Positions 35,996 through 45,818 of a DNA stretch of 54,507 nucleotides are shown one piece after another. Made by a program: the position numbers and the translations under genes. Source of the stretch: Paracoccaceae bacterium (lineage in GTDB: Bacteria; Pseudomonadota; Alphaproteobacteria; Rhizobiales; Stappiaceae); assembly GCA_013373445.1 (NCBI GenBank), contig JABXHV010000024.1:1-54507 (forward strand), given 5' to 3'. How positions within the stretch are numbered: position 1 is the stretch's first letter; every line of letters starts with the position of its first letter. The notes under the pieces were generated by a model, which saw nothing but the letters and a program-made list of their open reading frames with translations, did not search any database and was not told where the DNA came from.

Positions 35996-35998
35996 GGC

Positions 35999-36655
35999 TT
36001 AGGTTTCTGTCTGTGGGTCGGGCGGCGCCGACGACGGTGCGCTCTTGTTTCCAATGCGGCTTTCGGTGCCGTTCAAAAGGCGGCCAATGTTCTCGTGGTG
36101 TTTTGCCCACAAGATCATGCTCATCAGACCAAAACCAAGGGCCAGCAATGGTGTCCCAACGACCCAAAGCAGGATTGGCGTTGCCAATGTCGCGGTGAGT
36201 GCGGACAGGGATGAATAGCGCAAGGTGAAAGCCATTGCGATCCAGATAGCTGCAAAGGCCAGACCGATTGGCCAGTTCAATGCCAGAAGAATGCCGAGAT
36301 AGGTCGCGACGCCCTTGCCGCCCTTGAAACCCAGCCAAATCGGGAAGAGGTGCCCCAAGAACGCGGACATACCTGCAACAAGTGCTGCGATGGGCCCAAA
36401 CAGGGCGCCGACAATCAGTGCAGCTGCGGTGCCCTTGAGGGCATCACCCAACAGTGTGAGGGCAGCCAGCTTCTTGCTGCCGGTGCGCAGGACGTTGGTG
36501 GTGCCGATGTTCCCTGAGCCGATATCGCGAATATCACCATGTCCGCCAAGGCGGGTGATGACCAGGCCAAAAGGAATGGAGCCGAGTACATATCCGATAA
36601 CGACCGCAATGGCAGCGTGCTGCCACGTCAGGTCCCAAACAATTGTTTCAAACAC
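35999..36655 (-). CDS. plsY: Glycerol-3-phosphate acyltransferase PlsY
   Basis: 218 residues if GTG 36655 is the start (GGGA nine bases ahead); TTG 36670 is an alternative. It has five to six membrane helices and the three PlsY motifs: [20 protein letters not shown] and [18 protein letters not shown]. It transfers the acyl group from acyl-phosphate to sn-glycerol-3-phosphate, the first step in phospholipid synthesis. The C-terminal ~25 residues are polar. Adjacent dprA and pyrC on the same strand suggest one operon. Confidence 0.93.
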   Translation of the reverse strand: MFETIVWDLTWQHAAIAVVIGYVLGSIPFGLVITRLGGHGDIRDIGSGNIGTTNVLRTGSKKLAALTLLGDALKGTAAALIVGALFGPIAALVAGMSAFLGHLFPIWLGFKGGKGVATYLGILLALNWPIGLAFAAIWIAMAFTLRYSSLSALTATLATPILLWVVGTPLLALGFGLMSMILWAKHHENIGRLLNGTESRIGNKSAPSSAPPDPQTET

Positions 36656-36680
36656 GTTGAGCGTTCCCAAATTTTATCGG

Positions 36681-37982
36681 TCAATCGTAAGTGTAAACCG
36701 TTTTGCCCGCAACTATCGTATGCAGGACGCGGCCGGAGAACCTTGCGTCTTCAAATGGGGAGTTCTTGGAGCGTGACTTGATATCAGCCTTTTGCAGCAC
36801 CCATGGCAGATCCGGGTCAAAGACCATGACATCGGCGGGAGCGCCTTTTTCAAGGCGGCCTGAGGCAAGTCCCAGACGCTTGGCCGGATTGATGGTCATG
36901 GTGGTCAGGAGGCGCAGAAGGTCAATGTCGTCGGAATGGTAGAGCCTGAGCGCTGCTGCCAGCAAAGTTTCCAGACCACTGGCGCCATCTTCGGCCTCTG
37001 CCCAGGGATGGCGCTTGGTTTCAACGTCCTGCGGATCGTGGTTGGAGACAAGAATGTCAATCGTGCCGTTTGCAAGCGCCGCGATCATCGCCTGTCGGTC
37101 GTCTTCGTCGCGCAGTGGCGGGGACATCTTGAAGAAGGTGCGATAGGCGCCGATGTCATTTTCATTGTGTGTCAGGTGATTGATCGACACACCTGCGGTG
37201 ATGTCGAGACCCTTGTCCTTGCCGATACGGATCACATCTGCGCTGTCCGCAGTTGAAATCATGTTGGCGTGGTAGCGTGACCTGGACATGGCGACGAGGC
37301 GCAGGTCGCGCTCCAGCATAATGATTTCGGCTTCGCGCGGCACGCCGGACAGGCCTTTCCAGCTTGCATTGAGGCCGGCATTCATCGTGCCGCCAGCAAG
37401 GTCCGGATCCTCGGTGTGATGGACAATCAGGGCATCAAAGTCGCGCGCATAGGTCATCATGCGCCGCATGATCTGTGCATTTCGAATTGATTTGTGACCG
37501 TTGGTGAAGGCCACCGCACCGGCTTCCTGAAGGAGGCCGATTTCGGTCATGTCCTGACCCTCAAGCCCTTTGGTCAGGGCAGCCATGGGCTTGACGTTGA
37601 CGCAGGCGTTGTCGCGGGCGCGGCGAAGGATGAAATCCACCAGCGCCGGATCGTCGATCACCGGGTCGCTGTCAGGCATTGTGACGATGGTGGTGATCCC
37701 GCTGCTGGCTGCTGCATTGCTGGCGCTGGCAAAGGTTTCACGGTGTTCGGCGCCCGGTTCTCCAACCGACACACACATGTCGATCAGGCCGGGCGCTGCG
37801 ACTGCGCCCTTGCAGTCCATGAGCGTTGCGCCTTCGGGCGCTCCCTGATTGAGAGCTTCGGGTCCGGCCTCCAAGATGATCCCGTCTGCCATGATCACGG
37901 CGCCGGGCGCGTCGAGGTTTCGTGCCGGATCTATAATCCGGGCATTCGACAGGACCAGAGGTTTCGGCGTTTGTTTCACCAC
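36681..37982 (-). CDS. pyrC: Dihydroorotase-like protein, probably non-catalytic (pseudo-PyrC)
   Basis: 433 residues with the amidohydrolase fold of dihydroorotase type I. Key metal and catalytic residues are changed: the HxH of PGxxDxHxH is Cys70-x-Ser72 (LIDMCVSVGEPG), the metal histidine of the YHxxHxST block is Met (YHANMIST, about residue 240), and the catalytic Asp of the TDHAPH block is Asn (SNHDP, about residue 310). It lies 24 bases after pyrB. In bacteria with such inactive dihydroorotase-like partners, the protein assembles with aspartate transcarbamoylase and a second, active PyrC is encoded elsewhere. A role as a structural subunit is inferred. Confidence 0.88.
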   Translation of the reverse strand: MVKQTPKPLVLSNARIIDPARNLDAPGAVIMADGIILEAGPEALNQGAPEGATLMDCKGAVAAPGLIDMCVSVGEPGAEHRETFASASNAAASSGITTIVTMPDSDPVIDDPALVDFILRRARDNACVNVKPMAALTKGLEGQDMTEIGLLQEAGAVAFTNGHKSIRNAQIMRRMMTYARDFDALIVHHTEDPDLAGGTMNAGLNASWKGLSGVPREAEIIMLERDLRLVAMSRSRYHANMISTADSADVIRIGKDKGLDITAGVSINHLTHNENDIGAYRTFFKMSPPLRDEDDRQAMIAALANGTIDILVSNHDPQDVETKRHPWAEAEDGASGLETLLAAALRLYHSDDIDLLRLLTTMTINPAKRLGLASGRLEKGAPADVMVFDPDLPWVLQKADIKSRSKNSPFEDARFSGRVLHTIVAGKTVYTYD

Positions 37983-38006
37983 AGTGTTTGTTCCTTAACG
38001 CTCAAC

Positions 38007-38963
38007 CTACTGGTTCGGCAGGTGTTCGGACAAGGCTTCCAGAACGGCCATGCGCACAGCAACACCCATTTCCACTTGCTCACGAATGAGGCTTTGCGGT
38101 CCGTCGGCCACTTCAGGATCGATTTCCACGCCACGGTTCATCGGACCGGGATGCATGACGAGCGCGTCCTCATTGGCGTGGGAAAGTTTTTCGCGGTCCA
38201 GGCCATAAAATCTGAAATATTCACGAACAGATGGGATGAAAGCACCGTTCATGCGCTCACGCTGCAAGCGCAGCATCATGACGATGTCGGCGCCCTTGAG
38301 GCCTTCGTTCATGTCCCGGTAGACTTCAACGCCCATTTGCTCAATACGGCTTGGCAGCAAAGTGGAAGGGGCGATGACCCGTACCCGGGCGCCCAAGGCG
38401 TTGAGCAGAATGATGTTGGAGCGTGCAACGCGGGAATGCAGGATGTCGCCGCAAATCGCGACTACGAGGCGGGAGATCTTGCCCTTGTGGCGTCGGATCG
38501 TCAGCGCATCAAGCAAGGCCTGAGTGGGATGTTCGTGTGGCCCGTCTCCGGCGTTGATCACCGAGCAGCCCACCTTGCGGGCCAACAGATGAACCGCACC
38601 AGCTGCGTGATGTCGCACGACCAGAAGGTCGGGATGCATGGCATTCAGCGTGGCGGCCGTGTCGATCAGCGTCTCACCCTTTTTGACAGAGGATGAGGAG
38701 ACCGCCATGTTCATCACATCGGCGCCAAGCCGTTTGCCGGCCAGTTCGAAAGAACTTTGGGTTCTGGTGGAAGCCTCGAAAAACAGGTTGATCTGGGTAC
38801 GTCCGCTCAAGACGGACTTCTTTTTCTCGACTTTGCGAGAAACCTCAACGGCTTCTTCGGCCCGGTCGAGAAGACCAAGAATTTCGTGGGGTTGAAGCCC
38901 TTCAATGCCCAGCAAATGTCGATGGGGGAAGGGCGTGCCTCGATGGGTATCTGTATCGCTCAT
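38007..38963 (-). CDS. pyrB: Aspartate carbamoyltransferase catalytic subunit
   Basis: 318 residues from ATG 38963, preceded by AAGGG nine bases ahead; ATG 38972 is also in frame. Carbamoyl-phosphate motif [12 protein letters not shown] and HPTQALLD, the aspartate loop MLRLQRERM, and the [11 protein letters not shown] end are all present. It catalyses the committed step of pyrimidine synthesis. It is upstream of the degenerate pyrC in one unit. No pyrI regulatory gene is adjacent. Confidence 0.96.
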   Translation of the reverse strand: MSDTDTHRGTPFPHRHLLGIEGLQPHEILGLLDRAEEAVEVSRKVEKKKSVLSGRTQINLFFEASTRTQSSFELAGKRLGADVMNMAVSSSSVKKGETLIDTAATLNAMHPDLLVVRHHAAGAVHLLARKVGCSVINAGDGPHEHPTQALLDALTIRRHKGKISRLVVAICGDILHSRVARSNIILLNALGARVRVIAPSTLLPSRIEQMGVEVYRDMNEGLKGADIVMMLRLQRERMNGAFIPSVREYFRFYGLDREKLSHANEDALVMHPGPMNRGVEIDPEVADGPQSLIREQVEMGVAVRMAVLEALSEHLPNQ

Positions 38964-39127
38964 CGAGATCATCCCTTAGGCCTGAATCGGCTTGTGTACA
39001 AGGCATAAGTGACCAAGAAGGCACTCTTCCACCTCTTTGGAGCCCTTTGGGCTGCGTCTTTGACCGTGTTTGACGAGCATATCGGGCTTTCTGTGTACGG
39101 CCTGCTTCGTCGCAAGGTCATTGCTTT

Positions 39128-40057
39128 CTAGCCGAGGAGGGCCAGCAGAACCGGGATAGTCACAATGGAAACGACGCTTTGCAGGGTCAGGATTTCCGCC
39201 ATCAGTTTTGCATCTCCACCCATCAGCCGTGCCAACAGGAAGGCATTGCTGGCGGACGGGACGGTGCAGGCAATCAGGATGACAATCAGCGCAGAGCCCT
39301 GGAGACCAAAGAGAGCGGCAAAGCCTGCGCCAACAAGGGGGCCGATCAGAAGCCGGATGACGGTGGCAAAGGTCAGTGCGGGACCGGGACGGCGCAGCGA
39401 GTGGAGGTCGATGCTGGCGCCAACACACAAAAGGCCAATGGCAAGCGCGCCGCCGCCGAGCATGTTGATCGTCGTCAGTGCGGGGCCAGTGATCGGCAGT
39501 GACACCAGATTGCCAAGGATGCCGAGCACGATGGCAATGTTGAAGGGGTTCGTCGCGAGATCACGGGCAATCTTGCCAACCGAAGGTGCCTTATCGCTTG
39601 CACCATAGCGTGACAGGACCAGGATGCTGGAGACATTCAACACCGGGATCATCACCACCATTGCAATCGCCAGCAGGGCAACCCCCTCATCGCCAAGCAG
39701 GCTGTTGCCCAGCGCGAGAGCCAGGAAGCCATTCCAGCGCACGGATCCCTGGAAAATAGAGGTGTAGCGCGGACCGTTGATCCCAAAGCGACGCTCCATG
39801 AACGGGCGCAGAAGCAAGACCAGCGTAATCATTGTCAAAATGGTTGCGAGCAACGTCAAGCCGACTTCGATCGACGGCAAGGAGGCAAAGTCTGCCAAGG
39901 CAATCGACTTGAACAGAACGCAAGGAAACAAGGCGAAATAGGTCAGGCGCTCAATGCCGCTCCATTGCGTTTCCGGTATGAGTTTGCTGCGCTCAAGAAC
40001 ATAGCCAAGGGCTGTCAGCACAATAATCGGGATGAGGGCAGTCAGGATTGTGAGCAT
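39128..40057 (-). CDS. AEC family transporter (auxin efflux carrier type)
   Basis: 309 residues with about ten hydrophobic segments in two halves, the AEC/PIN-related fold. The start MLTILTALIPIIVLTALGYVL and the VLPASNAFLLA-like VPSASNAFLLARLMGG motif near the end are typical. These inner-membrane carriers move organic acids or amino acids such as malate; the substrate is unknown. There is about 160 bases to pyrB and 124 bases to ruvX; it may be transcribed with ruvX. Confidence 0.88.
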   Translation of the reverse strand: MLTILTALIPIIVLTALGYVLERSKLIPETQWSGIERLTYFALFPCVLFKSIALADFASLPSIEVGLTLLATILTMITLVLLLRPFMERRFGINGPRYTSIFQGSVRWNGFLALALGNSLLGDEGVALLAIAMVVMIPVLNVSSILVLSRYGASDKAPSVGKIARDLATNPFNIAIVLGILGNLVSLPITGPALTTINMLGGGALAIGLLCVGASIDLHSLRRPGPALTFATVIRLLIGPLVGAGFAALFGLQGSALIVILIACTVPSASNAFLLARLMGGDAKLMAEILTLQSVVSIVTIPVLLALLG

Positions 40058-40180
40058 GGAAGCATTTCAGATCAAAAAAAGGATTGGCTCTAAGTGATGT
40101 GGGCCTGGCAGCTTTGGCACAGACGCGAAAGGAGGGACTATGATGTTAGCAGCTTGTCGCCAATATATGAATGAGCAACT

Positions 40181-40678
40181 TCAATCGGGCTGGTTGTTGT
40201 GTCCTTGCAGATAGCCCATCCGGTCCAGAAAGCCTTGCAGGATAAAACCGGCAGCCATCTTGTCGACGACTTCGGCGCGCCGCGCCCGCGATGAATCTGC
40301 TTCCAGCAAAGTGCGGGTGACAGCTGCTGTGGACAGGCGCTCGTCCCAATAGGTGATTGGCAAATCGGTCAGAGGCGCCAGATTGCGCGCAAAGGCTCTG
40401 GTTGCCTGAACGCGCGGACCTTCGCTTCCATCCATATTTAGAGGCAGGCCAAGGACAATTCCGCCGACATCCTGAGCGGTGCAGATTTTCAAGAGCTGTT
40501 GCACATCCAGCGTAAATTTCTTGCGTCGGATGGTCTCCATGGGCGAGGCAATGCCAAGACCGATGTCCGAAAGGGCCAGACCGATGGTCTTGGTGCCAAG
40601 ATCAAGACCGATCAGGCGTTTGCGAGCGGGCAGGGCTGCCACGAAGTCTTCAAGCGGAAGTGCTGGATCATTTGCCAT
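40181..40678 (-). CDS. ruvX: Holliday-junction resolvase-like protein YqgF/RuvX
   Basis: 165 residues with an RNase H-like fold. [15 protein letters not shown] carries the first acidic residue, [13 protein letters not shown] is the central motif and DERLSTAAV holds further acids, with [15 protein letters not shown] at the end. YqgF is essential in E. coli and acts in 16S rRNA 5' processing. A 20-residue N-terminal extension is present. ATG 40678 has AGGCC upstream. It lies between an AEC transporter and a GGDEF-EAL gene. Confidence 0.92.
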   Translation of the reverse strand: MANDPALPLEDFVAALPARKRLIGLDLGTKTIGLALSDIGLGIASPMETIRRKKFTLDVQQLLKICTAQDVGGIVLGLPLNMDGSEGPRVQATRAFARNLAPLTDLPITYWDERLSTAAVTRTLLEADSSRARRAEVVDKMAAGFILQGFLDRMGYLQGHNNQPD

Positions 40679-40736
40679 GGCAGGCCTTTATCAGGACTGG
40701 GCGTGTGTGACCAGATAATCCTCGCCGAAGTATCGC

Positions 40737-43151
40737 CTATACAGCCTGTTGAAGGCTCTTCTGGTAGTCCTCAACCACTTCTGGAAGCGCATGATGGATC
40801 CAATGGATAAGTACGTCCAGTGGCATGGCTGCAGCGAAGTAATAGCCCTGCAGGCAATTGATGCCCATCTTGGTGGCGAATTCAGCCTGCTCCAGTGTTT
40901 CGATGCCTTCGCCGACCGTTCGGCAATCAAGTTCGTTCGCCATCGCAATGGTTGAGCGCAAAATAGCTCTGGTGCGGGCGTCCTCGAACGCCCCAACAAT
41001 GATCGAGCGGTCGATCTTTAGGAAGTCGAACGGCAGGCTGGCCAGACGGGCAATATTGGAATAGCCCTTGCCGAAGTCATCAATGGCGACCTTGTACCCG
41101 CGCTCCTGAAGCTGCTTGAAGATGCACATTGCCGCATCACCGGAGACAAACAACGCATCCTCAGTGATCTCGATTTCGAGTTTGGCTGGCGAAAAATCAA
41201 GTTTTGAGCGCAGGGCGTCAAGGCTGGTGATGAAGTTCGACTGGGCGAAATGACGCGAACCGATATTGACGGCCATGCTGATATCAAACCCAGCTTCAGC
41301 CAGCTTGCGTTGATCCTTCATCGCACGCTCGATCACCCATTCTCCCAATCGATCCATGATGTGAGATCCATGGATGGCGGGGATCCAGACGTCCGGCATC
41401 AAGCGACCAAGTTCCGGATGGTTCCATCGGATCAAGGCTTCGACGCCGTTGATGACCTGGCGACGAACACAGATTTTCGGTTGGTATTCCAAAACAAGAT
41501 GATCGTTTGCGATCGCATCGAGCAGATCCCGGCGCAGCTCAGCTGCAGTTCGGGTGCCAATCTTTGTGGAGTAGAGCTCCGAGCGGTTCTTGCCGCCCTT
41601 TTTGGCGTGGTACATTGCAATGTCAGCGCGCTTGATCAGTTCTTCGGTCTCACGCCCGTCCTGGGGGAAACGAGAGCAGCCGACGCTGGCGCTGGCGTTT
41701 GAGATGAATGTCAGGTCGTCTGAGGGCACAGAAAGCTCTGTACGCAGATCTGTGAGGAACTCCTCTACCTGCGCGTCTTCGATCAAGCCCTGAACCATGA
41801 TGACAAATTCATCGCCGCCAATACGTGCGACCACTGGAGGTGCCCATGGGTCTGTGCCCGCCTTGTTGTGATCCAGGTCAAGGTCGCCCGTGACCTTGAG
41901 CAGTTTTTGAGCGCTCGCCTTCAAGAGCTGGTCACCGACGTCGTGGCCATGAAGGTCATTGACGTCCTTGAAGTTATCAAGGTCAACCAGAACCATGACG
42001 CCGCCGCGCTTGGGTAGCTGCGATTCCTGCAGAATTGGCGCTGTCAATGTCTGCAAGCGATCACGGTTTGGAAGTCCGGTTATTGTGTCACTATACGCCA
42101 GTTTTTCGATGCGTCTTCCGGCACTCGTTACACGGCGCACCATGATGTTGTAGTTGTTGCGCAGGTCGCCGATCTCTCTGAACGGAATAAACCCGGCCAC
42201 GCGTCCAACAGTTTCCAGCTTACGTTTTCGCGCATTGGCCTGCATGGCCGTTGCGAGACGCTCAAGCGGAGCAGACAAGGATTTGGCCATCAAACAGCCA
42301 ATACCGAATGTCATCAGGAGGCTGGTGGTGAGAATGAAGAAAACCGATTCCAGGCTCCGATAGATTTTCTCATAGATTTCCTGGACTGGCTGCGGAACCA
42401 TAACGCCCCAACCGGCTCCCGGTACGGAGGTCAAGCCAGCGATCATGTTGCCCTTGAGCGCCGGGGAATAGAATTCCTCAATGCCTGTCTCGCCATTCAT
42501 CATGCGTTTGACCGCTGATACTTTGGCGATGTTCTTGCGGGCCGCAATCCAGTCTTTCAACGGGTGGGCGAGCACTGAACCGAACTGATCAACGATGGCG
42601 GCATGGCCCTTGATGCCGAAGCTAATGCTTCTGCCCAAGGCGATAAAGTAATCCGTACTGATACTGCCAAGGGAAACGAAGCTTCCAAAATCACGGATCA
42701 GATAGATCCTGTTCTTGCCATTGGTATCGGCCACCACACCGGACAGGTATGTCTTTTCGGTCGATGCGTGGCTCATCATGTGTTGTAGCTCTTCACCGCT
42801 CAAATCTGTCGGTGCGACTGTTTCGCCGAACGCAAGCGTCTGGAGAATAGCGCCTGTGTTCTTGTCGATGTTGACGACAAAATTCATGTTGAGCTGGGAG
42901 AAAAGACGCTGCATATGAGGCATTGCATCGCCAGCAGCGAGGCTTTCCCCAATGGCTTCAAAGGCCGCAACGATGTCCTTGTGGTAGCGCTCGAGCGCAA
43001 AGCCCAGGTTCTGAGCAATCAAAAGATGTCTATCTTTGATCGACGCAAACTCTCGTTTGACGCCATCGTGATAGGACCATGCTCCAAATACCAGCGATGG
43101 TATCAACACTGCCATGAAGAACGTCAAAATCAGAAAACTTCTGATTTTCAT
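40737..43151 (-). CDS. Membrane-bound GGDEF-EAL protein (c-di-GMP cyclase/phosphodiesterase)
   Basis: 804 residues. TM1 (about 5-25), a periplasmic Cache-like sensor (about 26-275), TM2 (about 280-300), a HAMP-like linker, GGDEF (about 360-535) and EAL (about 545-790). GGDEF is intact (RIGGDEF, about 446), and EAL keeps GVEALIRW, ITEDAL, DDFGKGYSN and the GEGIET motif, so both cyclase and phosphodiesterase chemistry may be possible. An insertion of about 20 residues rich in Asp (DLDLDHNKAG) precedes GGDEF. It would respond to a periplasmic signal and set c-di-GMP. Start ATG 43151 has GAGG upstream. Confidence 0.94.
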   Translation of the reverse strand: MKIRSFLILTFFMAVLIPSLVFGAWSYHDGVKREFASIKDRHLLIAQNLGFALERYHKDIVAAFEAIGESLAAGDAMPHMQRLFSQLNMNFVVNIDKNTGAILQTLAFGETVAPTDLSGEELQHMMSHASTEKTYLSGVVADTNGKNRIYLIRDFGSFVSLGSISTDYFIALGRSISFGIKGHAAIVDQFGSVLAHPLKDWIAARKNIAKVSAVKRMMNGETGIEEFYSPALKGNMIAGLTSVPGAGWGVMVPQPVQEIYEKIYRSLESVFFILTTSLLMTFGIGCLMAKSLSAPLERLATAMQANARKRKLETVGRVAGFIPFREIGDLRNNYNIMVRRVTSAGRRIEKLAYSDTITGLPNRDRLQTLTAPILQESQLPKRGGVMVLVDLDNFKDVNDLHGHDVGDQLLKASAQKLLKVTGDLDLDHNKAGTDPWAPPVVARIGGDEFVIMVQGLIEDAQVEEFLTDLRTELSVPSDDLTFISNASASVGCSRFPQDGRETEELIKRADIAMYHAKKGGKNRSELYSTKIGTRTAAELRRDLLDAIANDHLVLEYQPKICVRRQVINGVEALIRWNHPELGRLMPDVWIPAIHGSHIMDRLGEWVIERAMKDQRKLAEAGFDISMAVNIGSRHFAQSNFITSLDALRSKLDFSPAKLEIEITEDALFVSGDAAMCIFKQLQERGYKVAIDDFGKGYSNIARLASLPFDFLKIDRSIIVGAFEDARTRAILRSTIAMANELDCRTVGEGIETLEQAEFATKMGINCLQGYYFAAAMPLDVLIHWIHHALPEVVEDYQKSLQQAV

Positions 43152-43381
43152 GCCGCTTTTTCCTCGAGGTGACCTATTATCAATTTTCGCATCATTACAC
43201 GGATCGCTATTTTGTTTGTTAATAAGGTTGAAAAAGAAAATTGTTGCTGAACAAAGGTTGAATCAATCTCCTAAACATTGATAATTGCTTGATAAAAACG
43301 GCTGATGCGGTGGCAATTCGAGTATCAGATTTGCTATGGTTGGCGTGTTAAAGTCGCTTCAAAACAGTTGGGATGAACACG

Positions 43382-44086
43382 ATGAAACTGACCTGGTATG
43401 GCCATGCCGCCTTTAAACTGGAAATCGCTGATGCATCGATCCTGATCGATCCATTCCTGAGTGGAAATCCTAGCTTTCCGAAGGAATTGACTGCTGAGAG
43501 TGTCGGCGACGGTGTCACTCATATTGTGCTCACTCACGGCCATGACGACCACATCGGCGATACGATTGAGATCGCACGCGCCACAGGCGCGCAGTTGACA
43601 TCAAATGCTGAAATCTGCGGTTGGGCGAATTCCAAAGGAATTGAAAACCTCAATCCGATGAACTCCGGTGGTTGTGTTGACGTTGGGCCGTTCAAGATTG
43701 CGCTGACGGTAGCGCATCATTCCTCGTCCACCGCTCAGGACGGCGGCATCACCTATCTCGGCAATCCACACGGCGTGATCATTGAGGCGCCCGGAGAGAA
43801 AGTCTTCTATCATATGGGGGATACGGATATCTTTGGTGATATGGCTCTGATCAACGAGCTGTACCAGCCAAAGGTCGGCATCGTACCCATTGGCGATCGC
43901 TTCACGATGGGCGGACGGGCGGCAGCTCTGGCTTGCAATCGGTTCTTCAATTTCGACGCCATTGTTCCGTGTCATTTCGGAACCTTTCCGATACTTGACC
44001 AAACGGCTGATACGTTCATCGAGGCACTCGGTGACACTGCATCCAAGGTTCGATTGCCACAGCCTGGTTCGACTTTCGAGCTCTGA
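43382..44086 (+). CDS. Metal-dependent hydrolase, UPF0173 family (metallo-beta-lactamase fold)
   Basis: 234 residues from ATG 43382; the in-frame ATG at 43373 has weaker spacing. The start MKLTWYGHAAFKLE and the HGHDDHIGD metal motif, with further His at TVAHHSSST and an Asp at HMGDTDIFGD, match UPF0173. The fold binds two metals; the substrate is unknown. The final region VPCHFGTFPILDQ is typical of the family. The gene is single and ends at a strong terminator. Confidence 0.92.
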   Translation: MKLTWYGHAAFKLEIADASILIDPFLSGNPSFPKELTAESVGDGVTHIVLTHGHDDHIGDTIEIARATGAQLTSNAEICGWANSKGIENLNPMNSGGCVDVGPFKIALTVAHHSSSTAQDGGITYLGNPHGVIIEAPGEKVFYHMGDTDIFGDMALINELYQPKVGIVPIGDRFTMGGRAAALACNRFFNFDAIVPCHFGTFPILDQTADTFIEALGDTASKVRLPQPGSTFEL

Positions 44087-44125
44087 CGCGTCTTTCGGGC
44101 ATTCCCTGTTACAGACCCGATAAGC

Positions 44126-44154
44126 AAAAGCCCGCCGATTGGCGGGCTTTTTGT
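44126..44154. terminator. Terminator after UPF0173 gene
   Basis: An 11-bp stem AAAAGCCCGCC (44126-44136), loop GATT, its complement (44141-44151) and a T run. The flanking A run suggests it may also serve the convergent YHS gene. Confidence 0.9.
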
Positions 44155-44235
44155 GTTTGGATCGGTTTGGGTGGTTTGTTCGCGGATGGACTGATTTTCC
44201 GGCAGATCGCGGGGTTCCGGCTGCTGTTCGACGTC

Positions 44236-44736
44236 CTAGCGAATGATTGCCGAGGTGATATCCTCAGGGCGCTTGTCCTTGACAATCTCCCAATTCAGTC
44301 TGGCGTGGTCGATCAGCTCCTCGGAGTTCGACTGAAAACGCTCTTGAACCGAAAGGCTGTTGTTAAGGTACAGCTTTCCTTCAACGATTGACCAGGCTTC
44401 AGGCACGATCGGGACCTTGTATCCCTTGCTCACGCCGAAGGCACAAAAGCCGCCGAATTGAGGCGCGTACTTGGATGGGTTGGCGATAAAGAGGTCGCGG
44501 TTTTCCGAAGATGAGAACTTCCAGGTCACGTCATCATATGTTGCTGTGAACTCGTCGCTGCCTTGAACAGGCTTGCCTTGCGTGAAATAGGCGACCGGAT
44601 CGGTGCCGCCGATTGCCGTGCCATTGGTCACAAAGGATGATACTTCATCGGCTTGAGCGAAGGTTGTGAGAGATCCTGTACTGAGCAGTGCAGCGGCAAG
44701 TAGTGCTGCCTGCAGTGTTGGGCGTCCAAATGTCAT
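44236..44736 (-). CDS. Secreted YHS-domain protein
   Basis: 166 residues from ATG 44736, preceded by GGAGG at a proper distance. A signal peptide (about 1-29, ending TFAQA) precedes a YHS domain (GTDPVAYFTQGKPVQGS...WKFSSSENRDLFIANPSKYAPQFGGFCAFGVSKG). YHS domains are small metal-linked modules; this form is common as a stand-alone periplasmic protein. The single Cys in GGFCAFG could bind a metal. Function unknown. It converges on the UPF0173 gene and lies downstream of the TetR gene. Confidence 0.86.
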   Translation of the reverse strand: MTFGRPTLQAALLAAALLSTGSLTTFAQADEVSSFVTNGTAIGGTDPVAYFTQGKPVQGSDEFTATYDDVTWKFSSSENRDLFIANPSKYAPQFGGFCAFGVSKGYKVPIVPEAWSIVEGKLYLNNSLSVQERFQSNSEELIDHARLNWEIVKDKRPEDITSAIIR

Positions 44737-44826
44737 TTCAGTCCTCCATCCAGATTTGACCTGAAACATACTGCGCGGTCACTTTCAGAATGCCAAGCAT
44801 TTCTGCTGAATACCAGTCACGTCGTT

Positions 44827-45465
44827 TCACAAACCAGGTAGTGCGACGCGATAATCATCGCCTGAAAGGTGTTCAGTGGCTTCGTTCTTGTCAGGGTCAC
44901 GCGGTGCTGTCAGGCCAAGGACAAGTTGGATTGCGGTTTCAATGTCTGCTCGCATAACCCGATGGCCGCGTATGTGAAGCTTGAAATAGATCAGTCCAAG
45001 CAACAGATCGATCCTGGTTTCCATATCCGCTTCAAAGGGGGTTGCGATGAAGATTTGTCGCAAAACAAGACGTCGTGCGTCTTCTGCTTCCGAGAGCACT
45101 GAGTTTAGTTCTGGTGTGTTTCGAAGGGGAACCAGGGCACGGATTGCCTCGCCCAGCGCGGTCTCCTGCAGCGCATCTACAGTGTTGGAGAGGCAGGTGA
45201 AAAGGTCTTGCGCGACATTGCTTCTTTGCGGCGGGGCAGGGTTCGCAGTTTCAAGGGCTGAGCGAATTGCCGCTGCCACCATGGCAGCCTTGTCGGGCCA
45301 GCGCCGGTAAACAGCCTGTTTGCTCGTGCGTGCGCGCTTTGCGAGCTGGGCAATTGTCGTTGCTTCATAGCCTTTGGCGGCGAGCTCTTCCAGCGTTGCA
45401 TCAAGCAAGGCCTTGGTCACACGTTCCGCTTGCGGTCTTCCTGCTTCAGGCGATGGTGTCTTCAT
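44827..45465 (-). CDS. TetR family transcriptional regulator
   Basis: 212 residues from ATG 45465 (an extra 17 upstream codons are possible). The N-terminal HTH (ATLEELAAKGYEATTIAQLAKRARTSKQAVYRRWPDKAA in parts) is a classic TetR reader; the C-terminal helical part binds an unknown ligand. It begins 20 bases before the darcynin gene ends, so the two are co-transcribed. A perfect palindrome upstream of that operon is its likely operator, implying autorepression. The darcynin partner is the best guide to its target. Confidence 0.9.
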   Translation of the reverse strand: MKTPSPEAGRPQAERVTKALLDATLEELAAKGYEATTIAQLAKRARTSKQAVYRRWPDKAAMVAAAIRSALETANPAPPQRSNVAQDLFTCLSNTVDALQETALGEAIRALVPLRNTPELNSVLSEAEDARRLVLRQIFIATPFEADMETRIDLLLGLIYFKLHIRGHRVMRADIETAIQLVLGLTAPRDPDKNEATEHLSGDDYRVALPGL

Positions 45466-45781
45466 AATCTTGAAAACCGTTCTCAATTCCGAGGGAGACG
45501 TCCGCGATGCGGGCATAGGGATGGGTGAAGATCTCCGTATCCTTCAATTCTTCCCACAGATGGTGATAGGCGCGCATGTCGAAAAACCTACAGACGGCAA
45601 AGTCACTGCATTTTCCAGAAAGTGCATCGGCGTCGAACCAGGAGAAAGAGACGTCGGGGTGGCGGGACAGGATGTCGCCAATCATCTCGGCAAAGGAGCG
45701 ACGTTTTTCGCGGGAAAGCGCCAGCCAGGCAGGCTCTACGTTCAGATACACGATGGCCATCATTGCAAGTGGTTTGCTCAT
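45446..45781 (-). CDS. Darcynin family protein
   Basis: 111 residues, cytoplasmic, matching the darcynin family: PAWLALSREKRRSF near the start, HPDVSFSWFDADALSGKCSD in the middle and FFDMRAYHHLWEELKDTEIF. The family has a ferredoxin-like/monooxygenase-type alpha-beta fold in outline and no established function. Its 3' end overlaps tetR by 20 bases and its promoter holds a palindromic operator. The two form a self-regulated module; a link to small-molecule oxidation is inference. Confidence 0.82.
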   Translation of the reverse strand: MSKPLAMMAIVYLNVEPAWLALSREKRRSFAEMIGDILSRHPDVSFSWFDADALSGKCSDFAVCRFFDMRAYHHLWEELKDTEIFTHPYARIADVSLGIENGFQDYEDTIA

Positions 45782-45792
45782 GGAAAATCTCT

Positions 45793-45818
45793 ATTACGGT
45801 TACGACTGGAACCGTAAT
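45793..45818. promoter_or_regulatory. Palindromic operator, probably for the TetR regulator
   Basis: ATTACGGTT (45793-45801) and AACCGTAAT (45810-45818), a perfect 9-bp inverted repeat with an 8-base spacer. It overlaps the proposed -10 element and lies just ahead of the darcynin start. The size and symmetry fit TetR-type binding. Confidence 0.75.
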
